Positions 1 through 10,005 are shown, numbered from the stretch's first letter. The stretch: 64,000 bases of DNA from Pyrenophora tritici-repentis (GCF_003171515.1 NC_089395.1:2170001-2234000); one strand, 5' to 3'. The notes: generated from the sequence alone by a model not told the origin. A program made the numbers and translations.

Positions 1-1475
1 TCTTGAGTAATAGCGTCAGGCCCTGGTGTACTACTTTTAACTTTACTAGAACAGGCTTGTTCTAGTTCAGAAATTGATAGTTGCGGCCAGTCCCAAATGC
101 TCTCTTGATAGTTTAGAAAGCTTGGTAGTTCTGCTGTTGGAGGAGGAGGGAAAAGTGCTTTTCTAAAGGCCTTGCACTTTCCTTTGAATGTTTTCTCTAG
201 TATCTCTCCTTGGATAGGTGGAATCTTTTCGACCTTTTGATCCTTTGTGTATGCCATAGCTTTGTAGATAGACTGTGGGGTTTCTTGTTCTAGAAAGCTA
301 TTCCAATGTCTCTTCTTGGCATCCTTGATTGCTCTTGCGTAGGTGTTCCGCGCTATTAAGAAGTCTTTCTTGAATAGATATGCCTCTTGGATGGACAACT
401 GTTGCAATTGTTGTGTGTAGACTCTTTGGCAGTGAGTAAGCTCTCTTCTTAGCTTAGTAAGCTCCTGGTTCCACCAGGGTTTTGGTTTAGGACCTAGTTT
501 GACTTTTGGGATTGCTTTGTCAGCTGCTAGTTGGATGACTTGCGTAATTGCTTCCCCTATCTCCTCTAGTTTGCTTTGAAGCTCCTGGTCCTCTTCTAGA
601 ATTAGATTCTTGCAATCTTGTTTCCTAGGGTCGTTTATCTCGCTTATGTGCTGTAGCGTGATGTTGTTTTGAATAGCCTCGTTTAGGGTTTTTTGAAAAA
701 GTGGCCAATCCGCCTTTTTTGTGTTAAACTTGCGTTGGTTTATTGGATTGTCTACTTGGTCGGTGTCTGATCGAATTGAGAAGAGTAGGCCGTAGTGGTC
801 AGATCCAGTCTCCGTAGTGACTTGCCAGTCAATAGCTTTGTCAGCTAGGTCTGGGGTAACTAGGGATAGGTCTAAAACTGATTCTCTTGATAGGTGTGGC
901 CTAAAGAAAGTGCCCGTTCCTGGTGTGTTTAGAAGGCTAAGGTTTTGGCTTTCTATCCATTCTACAAATGGGGGTGCTCCTGGGCTCGTCGATGTGCATA
1001 GTGGGTCCCACCACGGGTGGTGCTCATTTGCGTCTAGGAGTAGAATAGATGACTCTGGTAGTCTTGTGTTTGTGTTTAGAAGAACTCTTGGGATAGTCTT
1101 TGTATCTCCTATACCTCTCTCGTTGTATAGGTTGAAGATATTAAACTTATGGTTTCCTTTCTGTACTACTAGTGCTATAGCGTCTGGATCTGACGTAAAA
1201 CCTTCTAGTAGGTGGGTTTCTGCTAATAGCGTTCTAGAGATATAGAATAGCACTCTAGGGCGGAGTTTTGGTTCGGATTGTGGGAGAATTTGGAGGTATG
1301 CTGCGTGGCTAGTGGACCTAGTATCAGCGTAGTCGTTGTTTCTTGTTGGTGTGAGCCAAGGCTCTTGGACTGCAATTATATCAACCCTTAGTTCGACAGC
1401 TAGTTGAAGAGTAGACTCTGTAGCCTGGATACTCTTATTCAGATTCGCTTGGAGAATCTTAATGCTGTCTAACAT
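1..1475 (-). CDS. LINE ORF2: APE-type endonuclease and start of reverse transcriptase (partial)
   Basis: The frame opens with ATG at 1475-1473 and stays open for 491 codons to the window edge; I checked every codon for stops. It begins MLDSIKILQANLNKS, then shows endonuclease/exonuclease/phosphatase motifs: IIAVQEPWLTP (catalytic Glu), LLLDANEHHPWW, and SGSDHYGL-like GSDHYGLLFS (catalytic Asp-His). A linker with KPWWNQELTKLRR follows, and the last visible part, SSTPGPDAIT, is the conserved entry to the reverse transcriptase domain. The protein nicks target DNA and primes reverse transcription there. The ATG overlaps the ORF1 stop in the string ATGTTAG (1475-1469), which suggests translation by termination-reinitiation, as in other LINEs. 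Confidence 0.85.
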   Translation of the reverse strand, partial: MLDSIKILQANLNKSIQATESTLQLAVELRVDIIAVQEPWLTPTRNNDYADTRSTSHAAYLQILPQSEPKLRPRVLFYISRTLLAETHLLEGFTSDPDAIALVVQKGNHKFNIFNLYNERGIGDTKTIPRVLLNTNTRLPESSILLLDANEHHPWWDPLCTSTSPGAPPFVEWIESQNLSLLNTPGTGTFFRPHLSRESVLDLSLVTPDLADKAIDWQVTTETGSDHYGLLFSIRSDTDQVDNPINQRKFNTKKADWPLFQKTLNEAIQNNITLQHISEINDPRKQDCKNLILEEDQELQSKLEEIGEAITQVIQLAADKAIPKVKLGPKPKPWWNQELTKLRRELTHCQRVYTQQLQQLSIQEAYLFKKDFLIARNTYARAIKDAKKRHWNSFLEQETPQSIYKAMAYTKDQKVEKIPPIQGEILEKTFKGKCKAFRKALFPPPPTAELPSFLNYQESIWDWPQLSISELEQACSSKVKSSTPGPDAITQ

Positions 1476-2902
1476 TCTGTTGTATATTGGTTCTCCTTGT
1501 TTGTTATAGCTGCGAGGACTTCACAGTCTCTGCTATTAGCAAAGTGAGGTTCTTTGCAGTTTGAGCATTTTGGGAGTGTATGGATACAAGGCTTCCCACT
1601 TGTCGTGCAGGTGGAGCATTTATGCTGCGATGTAGGGTGGGTCCCCGCACATAGCTGGCATGCTGTTTGGTTCCGGCATTTAAGCTTTGTATGGCCAAAG
1701 CCTTGGCAGTTGTCGCATTGGGTAGTAGCTGGAATACTTCTATACTTTTCAGTACGGAGGCTCTCTCCAAGGATGATGATCCTCGCTCCTAGTTTCTTTG
1801 CTTCAGCTTCTGTTTTAAAAGCAATAACAATAGAGCTGTTTTGCTTGTTCTTCCAGTCTTTTGTAAGCCAGTAGGAGTTACCAACTATTTGTAGTCCTTT
1901 GTTGTATGTAGGGATTTCAGTTTAAAGGATTTCTAGCGTGTCTGCTCCTTCAAAGGTTGTAGGGACGTTGTGGACTATGACTTTTGTCCAAGATTCTAGT
2001 GGTTGAGCGTGTTTGATGTTAAAGAGATCCATCCAGATGTTGGATTGCTGGAGAAGGAATTCTCCAGAGTATCCGCTTGTAGTAGTAAGTATGAGATTGT
2101 TTCTCTTACTAAGAGCTGCTAGTTGGATAACAGGTCCTGCAATACCAGCTTTTTAGAATGCCTCGTTGATTTTGTTTCGTGCTTAGAGCGGGTTGATGGT
2201 TTGGTTTTCCTCTAGTGTTGCAACTATTTGATAGTGCGTAATTAGTTTCTTAGGCGTTGGCTTTTTCTTTGGGGCTACGGTCGTCCAAGTGGCGTTCTTT
2301 GATGGTTGAGCTGCAATTGTTGCGTATAATTGGGGAGCATTTGTGTTTGTTGTCGTTGTTGTTGCTGCTGCTGTTTGGTTGTTTTGCCCAGCTACTGTGG
2401 CTGTTGCCTTCTTTAATGTCTTTGCTGCTTTTTCTGAAGCGTTTGCTAGGGTAGCTGAGTGGAAGGCGAGCTTGGCAGATAGTTTGTCCGAGATCTGGTT
2501 TGTAACTCTCCCTTTTTCCGTGTAGTCTCTAAATACGTCTAGTAGTTCGAGTAGCTTGTTTTGCTCTTCATATGAGTTGGTCATAATAGAGGCTTGGAGG
2601 ATCAGGTTTCTAGCCCATTGGATTGCCTGTTCTGGATCTTTTGCGGTTGGTTTGTCAGAGTCATTCTTTTGGAATGGATTTCTTCCAGTTCTGTCGTATA
2701 CAGGAGAGAAGAGGGCTGGTCGTTTGTTCATGATTGGGACTAGTCGTTCGGGTAGGTTAGGTTGAGTTTAGGTTGGGGTCGCTGGTGTCTGGTCCTCTTC
2801 TATACCCATTTGGATATCATTTTCGAGATAGATTGCGGTATTAGTGCTGTTTCCGCTTGCCTCTGGGATCTGCACTATGATATTGTCGCTGTCTGGCGGC
2901 AT
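1469..2902 (-). pseudogene. LINE ORF1, gag-like zinc-knuckle protein with four in-frame TAA stops
   Basis: One frame runs from ATG 2902-2900 (MPPDSDNIIVQIPEA) to TAG 1471-1469. It is broken by TAA at 2770-2768, 2185-2183, 2155-2153 and 1924-1922. In each case the reading frame continues sensibly on both sides and a CAA glutamine codon would repair it. The C-terminus has three closely spaced cysteine/histidine clusters (CDNCQGFGHTKLKC, CQLCAGTHPTSQHKC, CSNCKEPHFANSRDC), the zinc knuckles of LINE ORF1 nucleic-acid-binding proteins. The middle (about 2250-2400) is Thr/Ala/Gln-rich and low complexity. All four changes are C-to-T at CpA, the preferred RIP target. The longest surviving open piece is 2731-2183. 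Confidence 0.8.
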
Positions 2903-3118
2903 TTTTGTTCTGTTGTTGCTACTTTACACTAGAAGGATACCTAGTTCTTCTAGCCGTACCAGTGTGAAAGTAGTGAAAGCCTTGCTATTTTACTCTTCTT
3001 ACTCTCTTTTCTCTATCTTACTGATCTATCGAGTAGATCTCTAGGATAGGAATAGATTTGGGAGACTAGAAAACAGCGAAAGAGTCAATTGTTGGTGTTT
3101 TTGGTTGTCTTATCGATA

Positions 3119-3169
3119 ACGTGTCCGTGCGCGTGATGCGCGGATTCGCGTGATGCGCGGGGAACACCA
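3119..3169 (+). repeat. Left terminal inverted repeat of the Pogo element
   Basis: It starts ACGTGTCCGTGCGCGTGATG and is matched base for base by the reverse complement of 5175-5225. Inside it the string CGCGTGATGCGCGG occurs twice, 19 bases apart, probably duplicate transposase contact sites. Confidence 0.93.
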
Positions 3170-3216
3170 AAACACGTCAAACCCCTTCACCTTCAACACA
3201 CGTTAACTCCACCAAT

Positions 3217-5073
3217 ATGGACCCAATTCAAGCTGCGATTGAAGATATTGAAAATCTAGAGCCAGGAGAACAGTTCTCGTATACTAAAATTGCTGCTAAG
3301 CATGGTGTTGTGAGATCTACGTTGACCCGAAGGCACCAGGGCCAGACAAGCTCAGAAAGAGACAAGAACTTCAACCAGCAGAAACTCAACCCACAACAAG
3401 AGCTAGAGCTTGTGAGATATATCGAAAAGCTCACAAAGCGAGGCATTCCTCCTACACGAGAGATGATCAGGAATTTCTCATCAGAAGTAGCCCATCAGCA
3501 GCTCAGCGAGAGCTGGGTTACTCGCTTCATCAACCGACACGAGATCCATCTCATCTCAAAGTGGACCAGCGCCATGGATCGTACGCGCCACCTGGCTGAT
3601 TCTGAGTCAAAGTATAGACTCTACTTCGAGCTGCTGCATCGAAAGATCACCGAATATCACCTAGAGGCTCGAGATATATACAATATGGATGAGAAGGGCT
3701 TCTTAATTGGCTTGATAGGCAGAAGTAAGAGGATATTCAGCAGGCGTCAATGGGAGAAGAAGGAGGTTCGAGCATCTCTCCAGGATGGATCACGCGAGTT
3801 TCTGACAGTCCTGGCCTGCTGCTGCGCTGATGGGAGCTCGCTGCCTCCAGCCCTTATCTACGCAGCTAAAAATGGAGCTATACGATCGAGTTGGGTAGAA
3901 GATATCAAGGCAGGAGAACATGAGGTCTTTGTCTCATCATCTCCAACAGGCTGGTCAAATGATAACGTAGGCCTAGCTTGGCTGGAGCAGGTGTTTGATC
4001 GCTCTACAAAGCAACGATCAGGTAGATGGAGATTGCTCATCCTTGATGGCCATGGATCTCACCTCACGATGGAGTTTATTAAGTACTGCGATCGCCATAG
4101 GATCCTCCTCATGATCCTTCCTCCCCATTCGACCCATACGCTCCAGCCGCTAGATGTAGTGCTGTTCAAGCCACTCTCTCAAGCCTACTCTAACGAGCTC
4201 ACTAACCATCCCCATAAGGCTCAAGGCCTTATTCCAATCAAGAAAGGGGACTTCTTCCCGCTCTTCTGGAGCGCCTGGATATCCTCCTTCACAGAGAGCC
4301 TCATATTGAAGGCCTTCGAAGCCACTGGGATCTGGCCGATGGATGCCAACGTTATCCTTCGTAGATTTGCTAGCACGCCAGAAGCTGAGAGAAGCTCATC
4401 GTCAGGGCTCTCTGATCATGACTGGAGAAAGCTCGATCGGCTAGTACGAGCTGCTGTTAATGATAGCCATCAGTATGAGGCAAGAAAGCTGCGCTCAAGC
4501 GTTCACCATCTCTCTGTGCAGTATGAGCTTTTAAAGCATGAGAACGAGGGCTTAAAGGAGGCTCTTCAACATAAAAAGAAGCACAGGAAGAAGGGCAAAG
4601 CTCTTGACCTTCAACAGCGCCAGGAGTATCACGGTGGCTCTGTCTTCTGGTCTCCTCGCAAGCTGCGTGAGGCTCGAGCTAGAGAAGCAGTACGGGAGCG
4701 AGATGAGACGGAGGAGAAACTCCAAAAAGCACGGTCCAAGAAGCAGCGCGAGGAGGCTCGACTGCAGCGTCAAGATGAGCTCGAGGAGAGGCGTGTGGAG
4801 AGGCAGAGACTCAAGGAGATGAGGGAGCTTGAGCGAGCTGAGAAAGCAGCTGAACGCGCGCGCCAGAAGGAGGAGAGAGACGCTGCTAAAGCTATACAAC
4901 TACCCCAAAAGGGAAAGAGGAGAGCTTCAGCAGCTACCTCATCGAACAACAAGCGTCAAAAACGCGTTGAGGCTGCTCGCGCTGGTGCTCAAGTTCAAGA
5001 AGAGCCTCCAGCTCCTCCATCAAAGCTCACATCACGTGGCCGCAACGTCAACCTCCCATCAAAATATAGATAG
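3217..5073 (+). CDS. Pogo/Fot1-type DDE transposase
   Basis: A 618-residue intact transposase. Residues about 10-50 form a psq-type helix-turn-helix (IAAKHGVVRSTLTRRHQG), followed by a CENP-B-like DNA-binding region (about 60-125, ending in ESWVTRFINRHE). The DDE_1 catalytic core spans about 150-370, with candidate metal ligands D158 (YNMDEKGF), D277 (LILDGHGSH) and D313 (LQPLDVVLF); the last two are 36 residues apart. The C-terminal third (about 440-590) is a Lys/Arg/Glu-rich likely coiled coil, then a basic tail. The start is the first ATG, 47 bp after the left terminal repeat. The protein would bind the terminal repeats in the nucleus and move the element by cut and paste. All catalytic residues are present. 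Confidence 0.93.
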   Translation: MDPIQAAIEDIENLEPGEQFSYTKIAAKHGVVRSTLTRRHQGQTSSERDKNFNQQKLNPQQELELVRYIEKLTKRGIPPTREMIRNFSSEVAHQQLSESWVTRFINRHEIHLISKWTSAMDRTRHLADSESKYRLYFELLHRKITEYHLEARDIYNMDEKGFLIGLIGRSKRIFSRRQWEKKEVRASLQDGSREFLTVLACCCADGSSLPPALIYAAKNGAIRSSWVEDIKAGEHEVFVSSSPTGWSNDNVGLAWLEQVFDRSTKQRSGRWRLLILDGHGSHLTMEFIKYCDRHRILLMILPPHSTHTLQPLDVVLFKPLSQAYSNELTNHPHKAQGLIPIKKGDFFPLFWSAWISSFTESLILKAFEATGIWPMDANVILRRFASTPEAERSSSSGLSDHDWRKLDRLVRAAVNDSHQYEARKLRSSVHHLSVQYELLKHENEGLKEALQHKKKHRKKGKALDLQQRQEYHGGSVFWSPRKLREARAREAVRERDETEEKLQKARSKKQREEARLQRQDELEERRVERQRLKEMRELERAEKAAERARQKEERDAAKAIQLPQKGKRRASAATSSNNKRQKRVEAARAGAQVQEEPPAPPSKLTSRGRNVNLPSKYR

Positions 5074-5174
5074 TACAAGTTGATCGCAAGCATCTAATTA
5101 CTCCCCCTCTATAAATTCGTATAATAACAGCTTATATACGTGGCTTAATAGCTTCATTTTTGAAGTAGTGGATA

Positions 5175-5225
5175 TGGTGTTCCCCGCGCATCACGCGAAT
5201 CCGCGCATCACGCGCACGGACACGT
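5175..5225 (-). repeat. Right terminal inverted repeat of the Pogo element
   Basis: Perfect inverted copy of 3119-3169, ending GGACACGT just before the TA target duplication at 5226-5227. Confidence 0.93.
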
Positions 5226-5351
5226 TAAGGACTGGTCTGTGCGTTTTTGTTTTCGAAGATTGAACGCGTCTGAAGAATCTCGTTCTACTGGGTCTAGCTT
5301 TACAACCAGCTGGCTGCGGAGGCTTAGAGTATCTGGAATGTTTTTCTTCTG

Positions 5352-7228
5352 ATGGTTTCGACTATATTCCGGTGGGCAAACGGTAGAAAACTAGTCAAAT
5401 GCGCTTTCTACTTCTGGAATTCAGGGACACCAATTCAGATGTCTGAGGAAGGAATGATTCGAACGCTCCTACATTCTGCGCTTCGCGAGGCACCTGAGCT
5501 GTGGTCAATCCTCTTCCCTTCCAAGATGGAGGAATTCATTCTGTTTTCTGACCTTTGGAGTCAACCCATAACGGAAGATGAGGCCCGGGAGGCCCTGCAA
5601 AACCTGATTAATGGTGCTGGACAAGATTACAGGCTATTCGTCTTTATCGATGGTTTAGATGAGTGTGGTGGAAGCTGTGAGGAGCTTATCGCGATACTCA
5701 GGAAATTTTCTTCATCCCACGTCAAGGTTTGCGTCTCTAGTCGTACGTGGATAGAGATCAAGGGTTTGCTTCACTTAAGCCCTAAAATACGGCTCGAGGC
5801 GCTCACTTATGGGGACATTGAACGTTATGTCACCACCCGATTTCTTCAGAGTGTTGGCTTTCGGGAACGACAGCTTGAAAGTCCAAGAGAGGTAAACAGT
5901 CTGATAGAAGCTATTATGTTGAAGGCTTCAGGTGTGTTCCTCTGGGTTACGTTAGTAACAGACTATCTTATCGATGGACTTAAAGACGGCGAGAAACTAG
6001 CCCAACTGCAAGAGCGACTCAACGTGATACCGGAAGACCTTGAAGCGTTGTTTCAGAAAATACTCACCAGCACTAAGGAAGAAGATCGTCGCTCCACATA
6101 GATAATCCTTCAAATTATGCGTGAGGCTTTGGCTCCGCTCCCGCTACTTGCATTCTCCCACGCATACGAAGTGGATGAAGAAATGGGAGTCCCGGAAATT
6201 TCGAGCATCATATCTACATCTGCGGATGAGGCCAAGGGCCGAGCACGCAGGATACGGCGCAGACTCAAAACTTGCTGCAAAGGGCTCATAGAAGCTGAGC
6301 CAGAACACAAGCAGGAAGTTGCAGATGCCACTGTTACATATCTGCATCGGACTGTTAGCGACTACCTCGCGCGTGGTGAGATATGGTCAAAGTTTTTGTC
6401 GGTATCCAATGAGACGATGAGTCCGAGCACTCGGCTGTTATATTCATGTATCGTTCAGTTAGGTACAACGGTCATGGCTCGCTACCGAAAGTCGACTACA
6501 GAAGGTATCCAAGCCTTCCGGCATACTGTGTTGTTCGCTATCGAGTACGCTGTCAGAGCTGACTTGGGAAACGATGCCGGATTGCAGTATAAACTCTTGG
6601 TAGCTTTAGACACAGCGGCGAGCGAGGTCGCCAATCAATTAGCTCTTCGACATCCTGGAAGCCAGGAGAAATTCCAACATTGGTCAGCCTCTAGACTAGG
6701 GTTTGAGGACAACATATGCTTCTTGCATTTAGCAGCTCAACTGCAGCTAATCGACTTTGTCAAACATCACATTGATAAAGCTAATTACTCGGTATCCAGG
6801 AATGAATCCGGATACAACTTCATACTGGCCACCCTAGATTACTCCCTCTTCGCCAAACATCAAGACCCGCAGATTCTCACCATCATCCCCAAATCACCCA
6901 GTGTCGATCTAGTATCATTTTTCTCCAAAAGCAAGCTGATCCCAACATCAAGGTCAATGGCGCACTCAAGGCCCATGGAAACATTCCTGGCGCGTTTTCG
7001 TCTTGGGAGACGCATCTACGAGGGCAGGACCGCGATAAACCACGCAGGATTGAGATGAGTATAGTGTACCTGAATAGTGGTGCCGACTTTCTTTCCGTTC
7101 TTGATGACTCGGTTCAATATCCAGATAAAGTTGTTTCACTGGCGAAGGCAGCGCAGAAGGCAGTGTAGAAGGCGGGGAGAAAGCGGAAGCTGTCTCGTTT
7201 CAAACTTATGTTTACAAAGAAGAAGTAG
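5352..7228 (+). pseudogene. NACHT-type NTPase (fungal NLR-like) relic, 5' truncated and nonsense-mutated
   Basis: From 5352 the translation matches the middle of fungal NACHT/STAND proteins: a CAFYFWNSGT segment (normally just after the P-loop), the Walker B-like LFVFIDGLDEC, a CVSSRTW sensor-like strand, ASGVFLWVTLV, and the LPLLAFSYA-type and TVTYLHRTVSDYL segments downstream. The Walker A motif and N-terminal effector domain are missing; upstream lie 120 uninformative bases and the Pogo element. A TAG at 6099-6101 interrupts the frame (CAG would restore it). Near 6920, in a T run, the frame shifts by one base; the continuing frame (QADPNIKVNGALKAHGN) meets another CAG-type TAG at 7166-7168 and ends at TAG 7226-7228. 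Such proteins normally act in heterokaryon or defence signalling. This copy cannot encode a working one. Confidence 0.82.
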
Positions 7229-7603
7229 ATGACTGTGATCTTCCCAAGCTCATAGTCGCATGGCAACGCCGGGTTTCCACATATTTGTACAACATAGTTT
7301 TGGTGCGAATCAGGATTAACGAGCGTGGTGTTTGTACTATTGATATCTGAACCTTGACTCCATACCCAGGGCGATAACGATTGTTCTCTAGGAAATTTAC
7401 ATGTGTTTTCAAGGAGTGTAGTTCAAAGACATGCTGAAAAGCGGTAACGACTGACTGTTGCGACCAAAAAAAAAGCACACAAATTATTAGCCAAAAGGCA
7501 TGCCCACCATACACATCATACAGGCTTTCGCATGCCTACAGTAACCCTTAATGACCATCTTCAACTGATCCGACTTGTTGCCCAGAAATCTTCCAGCTCT
7601 GTA
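7229..7603. other. Intergenic, no gene recognised
   Basis: Short open frames on both strands lack recognisable motifs. The stretch separates the NACHT relic from the 3' end of the small C2H2 gene. Confidence 0.5.
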
Positions 7604-8158
7604 TCACAAGACGATGTTGTGTCCATCGCGAGCGTGATCGCGAAGCTTGTCGAGGCGGTAGAACTTCATCCTGCATTCATCAACCACACAAGAGTAAGCC
7701 CTAATGGGATTATGCTTTCTCATGTGGCGACGGCAATCACCGGTACGGCGGAACGTCTTGTTGCAACTCGGGTGCTCACAACGCACACGAGGCTCTGCAA
7801 CATCCGGGCGGAAAGTGGCGCCTGCACCTCTGTGTTGGCTAGGATTGGGGGCCAAAAGGGCGGGGGCAATGGGTAGGGCGCCTTGGAATGGGGTCGGTAC
7901 CGGTAGCGTGTCCGTGAAGTAACCGCCACTGCCAATGGTTGGCATGACAGGCTCGAAAATATCTACCCAAGGGTATAAGGGTGGGCCTAAGAATGGGTTG
8001 TGTGAGATCGGCGCAAATACAGTGTGGTCCAACCAAGGAATGGTGGATTCATTCGGCAGGGTCCAGCTGGTGCAGGTAGTGCTCCCGTAGTTGTGGCCAT
8101 GAATACCGAAGCACTCGTCTGATTGTCCGATAACATTGCTGCCTTGAGCTTCCGACAT
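7604..8158 (-). CDS. Small C2H2 zinc-finger protein
   Basis: A single open frame of 184 residues. The N-terminal 120 residues are Pro/Gly-rich with no recognised fold. The C-terminus holds two C2H2 fingers: C127-C132-H145-H149 (CEHPSCNKTFRRTG) and C157-C162-H175-H180 (CVVDECRMKFYRLDK). Both have the 12-residue Cys-to-His spacing; the protein ends four residues after the last ligand. This fits a DNA-binding regulator, but targets cannot be inferred. It is divergent from the zinc-finger/ankyrin gene at 8808. The start is the first ATG in the conserved frame. An upstream exon is possible, since open sequence lies at 8594-8241 on the same strand, but I found no splice pair that joins it in phase. 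Confidence 0.6.
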   Translation of the reverse strand: MSEAQGSNVIGQSDECFGIHGHNYGSTTCTSWTLPNESTIPWLDHTVFAPISHNPFLGPPLYPWVDIFEPVMPTIGSGGYFTDTLPVPTPFQGALPIAPALLAPNPSQHRGAGATFRPDVAEPRVRCEHPSCNKTFRRTGDCRRHMRKHNPIRAYSCVVDECRMKFYRLDKLRDHARDGHNIVL

Positions 8159-8807
8159 GGTGGTGCAACAAAGACTGACGGATGGACAGACAGATGTGAT
8201 CTGAGAAAAGGCATAACTGCATGATGTTAAAAAAAAATTACCTCTGATTCGTTAAGCCGCTGGACGCCAATGCTCCATCACGTGCAGGTGGCGTAGTAGG
8301 CTGTACGCGCTGCGTAGTCTCGCGAGCTACCATATCTTGATATTCCAACTCTTGTAGAGGGAGAAAGGTATCCATGATCCACGGAGTCTCGGGGGTTTGA
8401 GCGCTGGTATTTGCAAGAGGAATCGTGGATTTGGAAGAAACAAGAAGACCAGCAACAAAAAATTGGCTATGTCTAGTAGGAAAAAACTGTTCAATATCAG
8501 GGTAGTCAGGTGTCTGGAGTAGGAAGAGGAGAATGAGTTGAAGGTGGAAGAAGGGGAAGAGGATCTGAAGTGGGGAGTCGTTGTCCGAGAGCAACCAGCG
8601 CAGAGCGGGAAAAGCTAGCTGGAAGGGGGACCATTAATGTCGCGGAATAGTACAGGGCGTCCTCCAGCCAAATGATTGGGCACTGTCTGCGCCCTCCAGC
8701 CGCATAAGACTCGGTCTTCATAGGTGACGTAGCCTCCAAAACTACCACCTTTACCTTCTTATAATCCCAGACTGCAAACTTCGACATATCGCATCGCGAA
8801 TTCCAAC
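8159..8807. other. Divergent intergenic region between two C2H2 genes
   Basis: 649 bp separate the two start codons, so the genes may share a promoter. A minus-strand open frame (8594-8238) lies here. It has no recognisable domain and may be 5' leader or a missed exon of the left gene. Confidence 0.45.
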
Positions 8808-8884
8808 ATGTACGTTGGTGTATCGAGCGAAACCCTTAGATGTAATCTATGCTCGAAGTCTTTTGATACCATCGGACGATACAA

Positions 8885-8934
8885 GTACGTACTACCTCTC
8901 AATAGTTTTAATGGCGTCACCAACACAGTACTAG
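8885..8934 (+). other. Intron of the zinc-finger/ankyrin gene
   Basis: Donor GTACGT at 8885, acceptor CTAG ending 8934. It is supported because joining AA (8883-8884) with T (8935) restores a C2H2 finger with exact C-x2-C-x12-H-x3-H spacing across the junction. Confidence 0.85.
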
Positions 8935-10005
8935 TCAGCACAAAAAAACCCACTCAAAGCCTCACGAATGCAAAGAATGTTTGAAAAACTTTGCCCTAAG
9001 GTCTGATCTCACTAGACATGTACAAGCGAAACATCGGTTGGGGCTGGCTCGGCATGCATGCCCGATCAAGAGCTGTCACTTCAAGGCCACCCGGAAAGAC
9101 AACATACGACAACATCTCCGCAACAGCCATCCTGAGGTAGCTCTTAGCTCCCCTCAGTCTATGCGAGGCCCTCGACAGGAACAAGGTCACACAATCTTGC
9201 CGTCCACTCCGCTCAGTGTCCTGTCGGATACTGGGAGTGACCTTCCTCTAGCGTGCGTTTCCACATTGATGCGAGCAGCATCTTCGGGTAATTTTGGCAT
9301 ATGCGAAGTTATGTTTCGACTCGGTATTGAGGTTTCTGCGAGGGCCGATGATGGTTCTACGGCCTTGCATTGTGCCGTCAAAGCCAATCAGATTGATATG
9401 GTTCGCTTCTTGGTACAGAAAGGAATCCAATTGGATATTATAAACGAAAAGAAAAAAACTGCCCTACACGAGGCTGTACTAGGGAAGCAGGAGGATGCCT
9501 TCACTGTCCTGGCGCAAAACCAAGCGGAGATAACGAAACATGTGCTATACGACATCATTGAGACTGAGCAAACTGAAATCTTCCAGATTGCCCTCAATCA
9601 GTGCAACATTAATGAATTGGAGTCCTGCGGATCTACTCTATTTGGCATGGCGGCGAATTGCCCACAGACTGCATTCATGAACACACTGCTATCTTTGCCC
9701 ATGATCTCCGAGGAATGGATCCAACGTCAAGGCTATCGACACCTGTACTTACTGGTGACCCGTGGTCATACAGCAATGATGAGATGCTTGATAGCTTCGG
9801 GGAAATTGAATGTCAACATGGTTATACGGCCATATAGATGGCTTTGTGGCGATGTGTCAATAATCCATACAGCTGTTGCGAGAGGATTGAGCGATATGGT
9901 CAGCCTCCTTTTGACCTCGGACACGATCAATATAAACCACTGTGAGCATGGATATACACCACTATATTTGGCAGTTGTGAAGGGTCACCTCACAGTTGTC
10001 GAAAT

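Larger units (their letters stand above)
1..3116 (-). mobile_element. Tad-like non-LTR retrotransposon (LINE), cut by the left window edge
   Basis: On the minus strand the element reads 5' leader (about 3116-2903), ORF1 (2902-1469, gag-like with zinc knuckles) and ORF2 (from 1475, endonuclease then start of reverse transcriptase), and continues beyond base 1. This layout matches the Tad1 group of fungal LINEs. The 3' part and tail lie outside the window. The 5' end is not defined, because it abuts the Pogo element inserted at 3117-3118. ORF1 carries four in-frame TAA codons while ORF2 is open as far as it can be seen, so this copy is probably not autonomous. The class call is firm; the clade is inferred from domain order. 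Confidence 0.85.
3119..5225 (+). mobile_element. Complete Fot1/Pogo-type (Tc1/mariner superfamily) DNA transposon
   Basis: The element is bounded by 51-bp inverted repeats that match perfectly by eye (3119-3169 and 5175-5225), and flanked by the TA dinucleotide at 3117-3118 and 5226-5227, the target duplication of this superfamily. It is 2107 bp long and carries one intact transposase gene in the forward orientation. Neither the terminal repeats nor the coding frame show RIP-like damage, so the insertion looks recent. It landed between the 5' end of the LINE and the NACHT relic, and may be what separates the relic from its missing 5' part. Confidence 0.93.

Noticed and set aside
1..3116. CRISPR-like or bacterial operon interpretation of tightly spaced frames
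   Set aside because: Zinc knuckles, an APE endonuclease and the start of a reverse transcriptase identify a eukaryotic LINE. There are no spacer arrays anywhere in the window.
8238..8594. Open frame upstream of the small C2H2 gene as an extra exon
   Set aside because: The only splice pairs found give a 25-bp or 41-bp intron, and the 41-bp option is out of frame with the zinc fingers.
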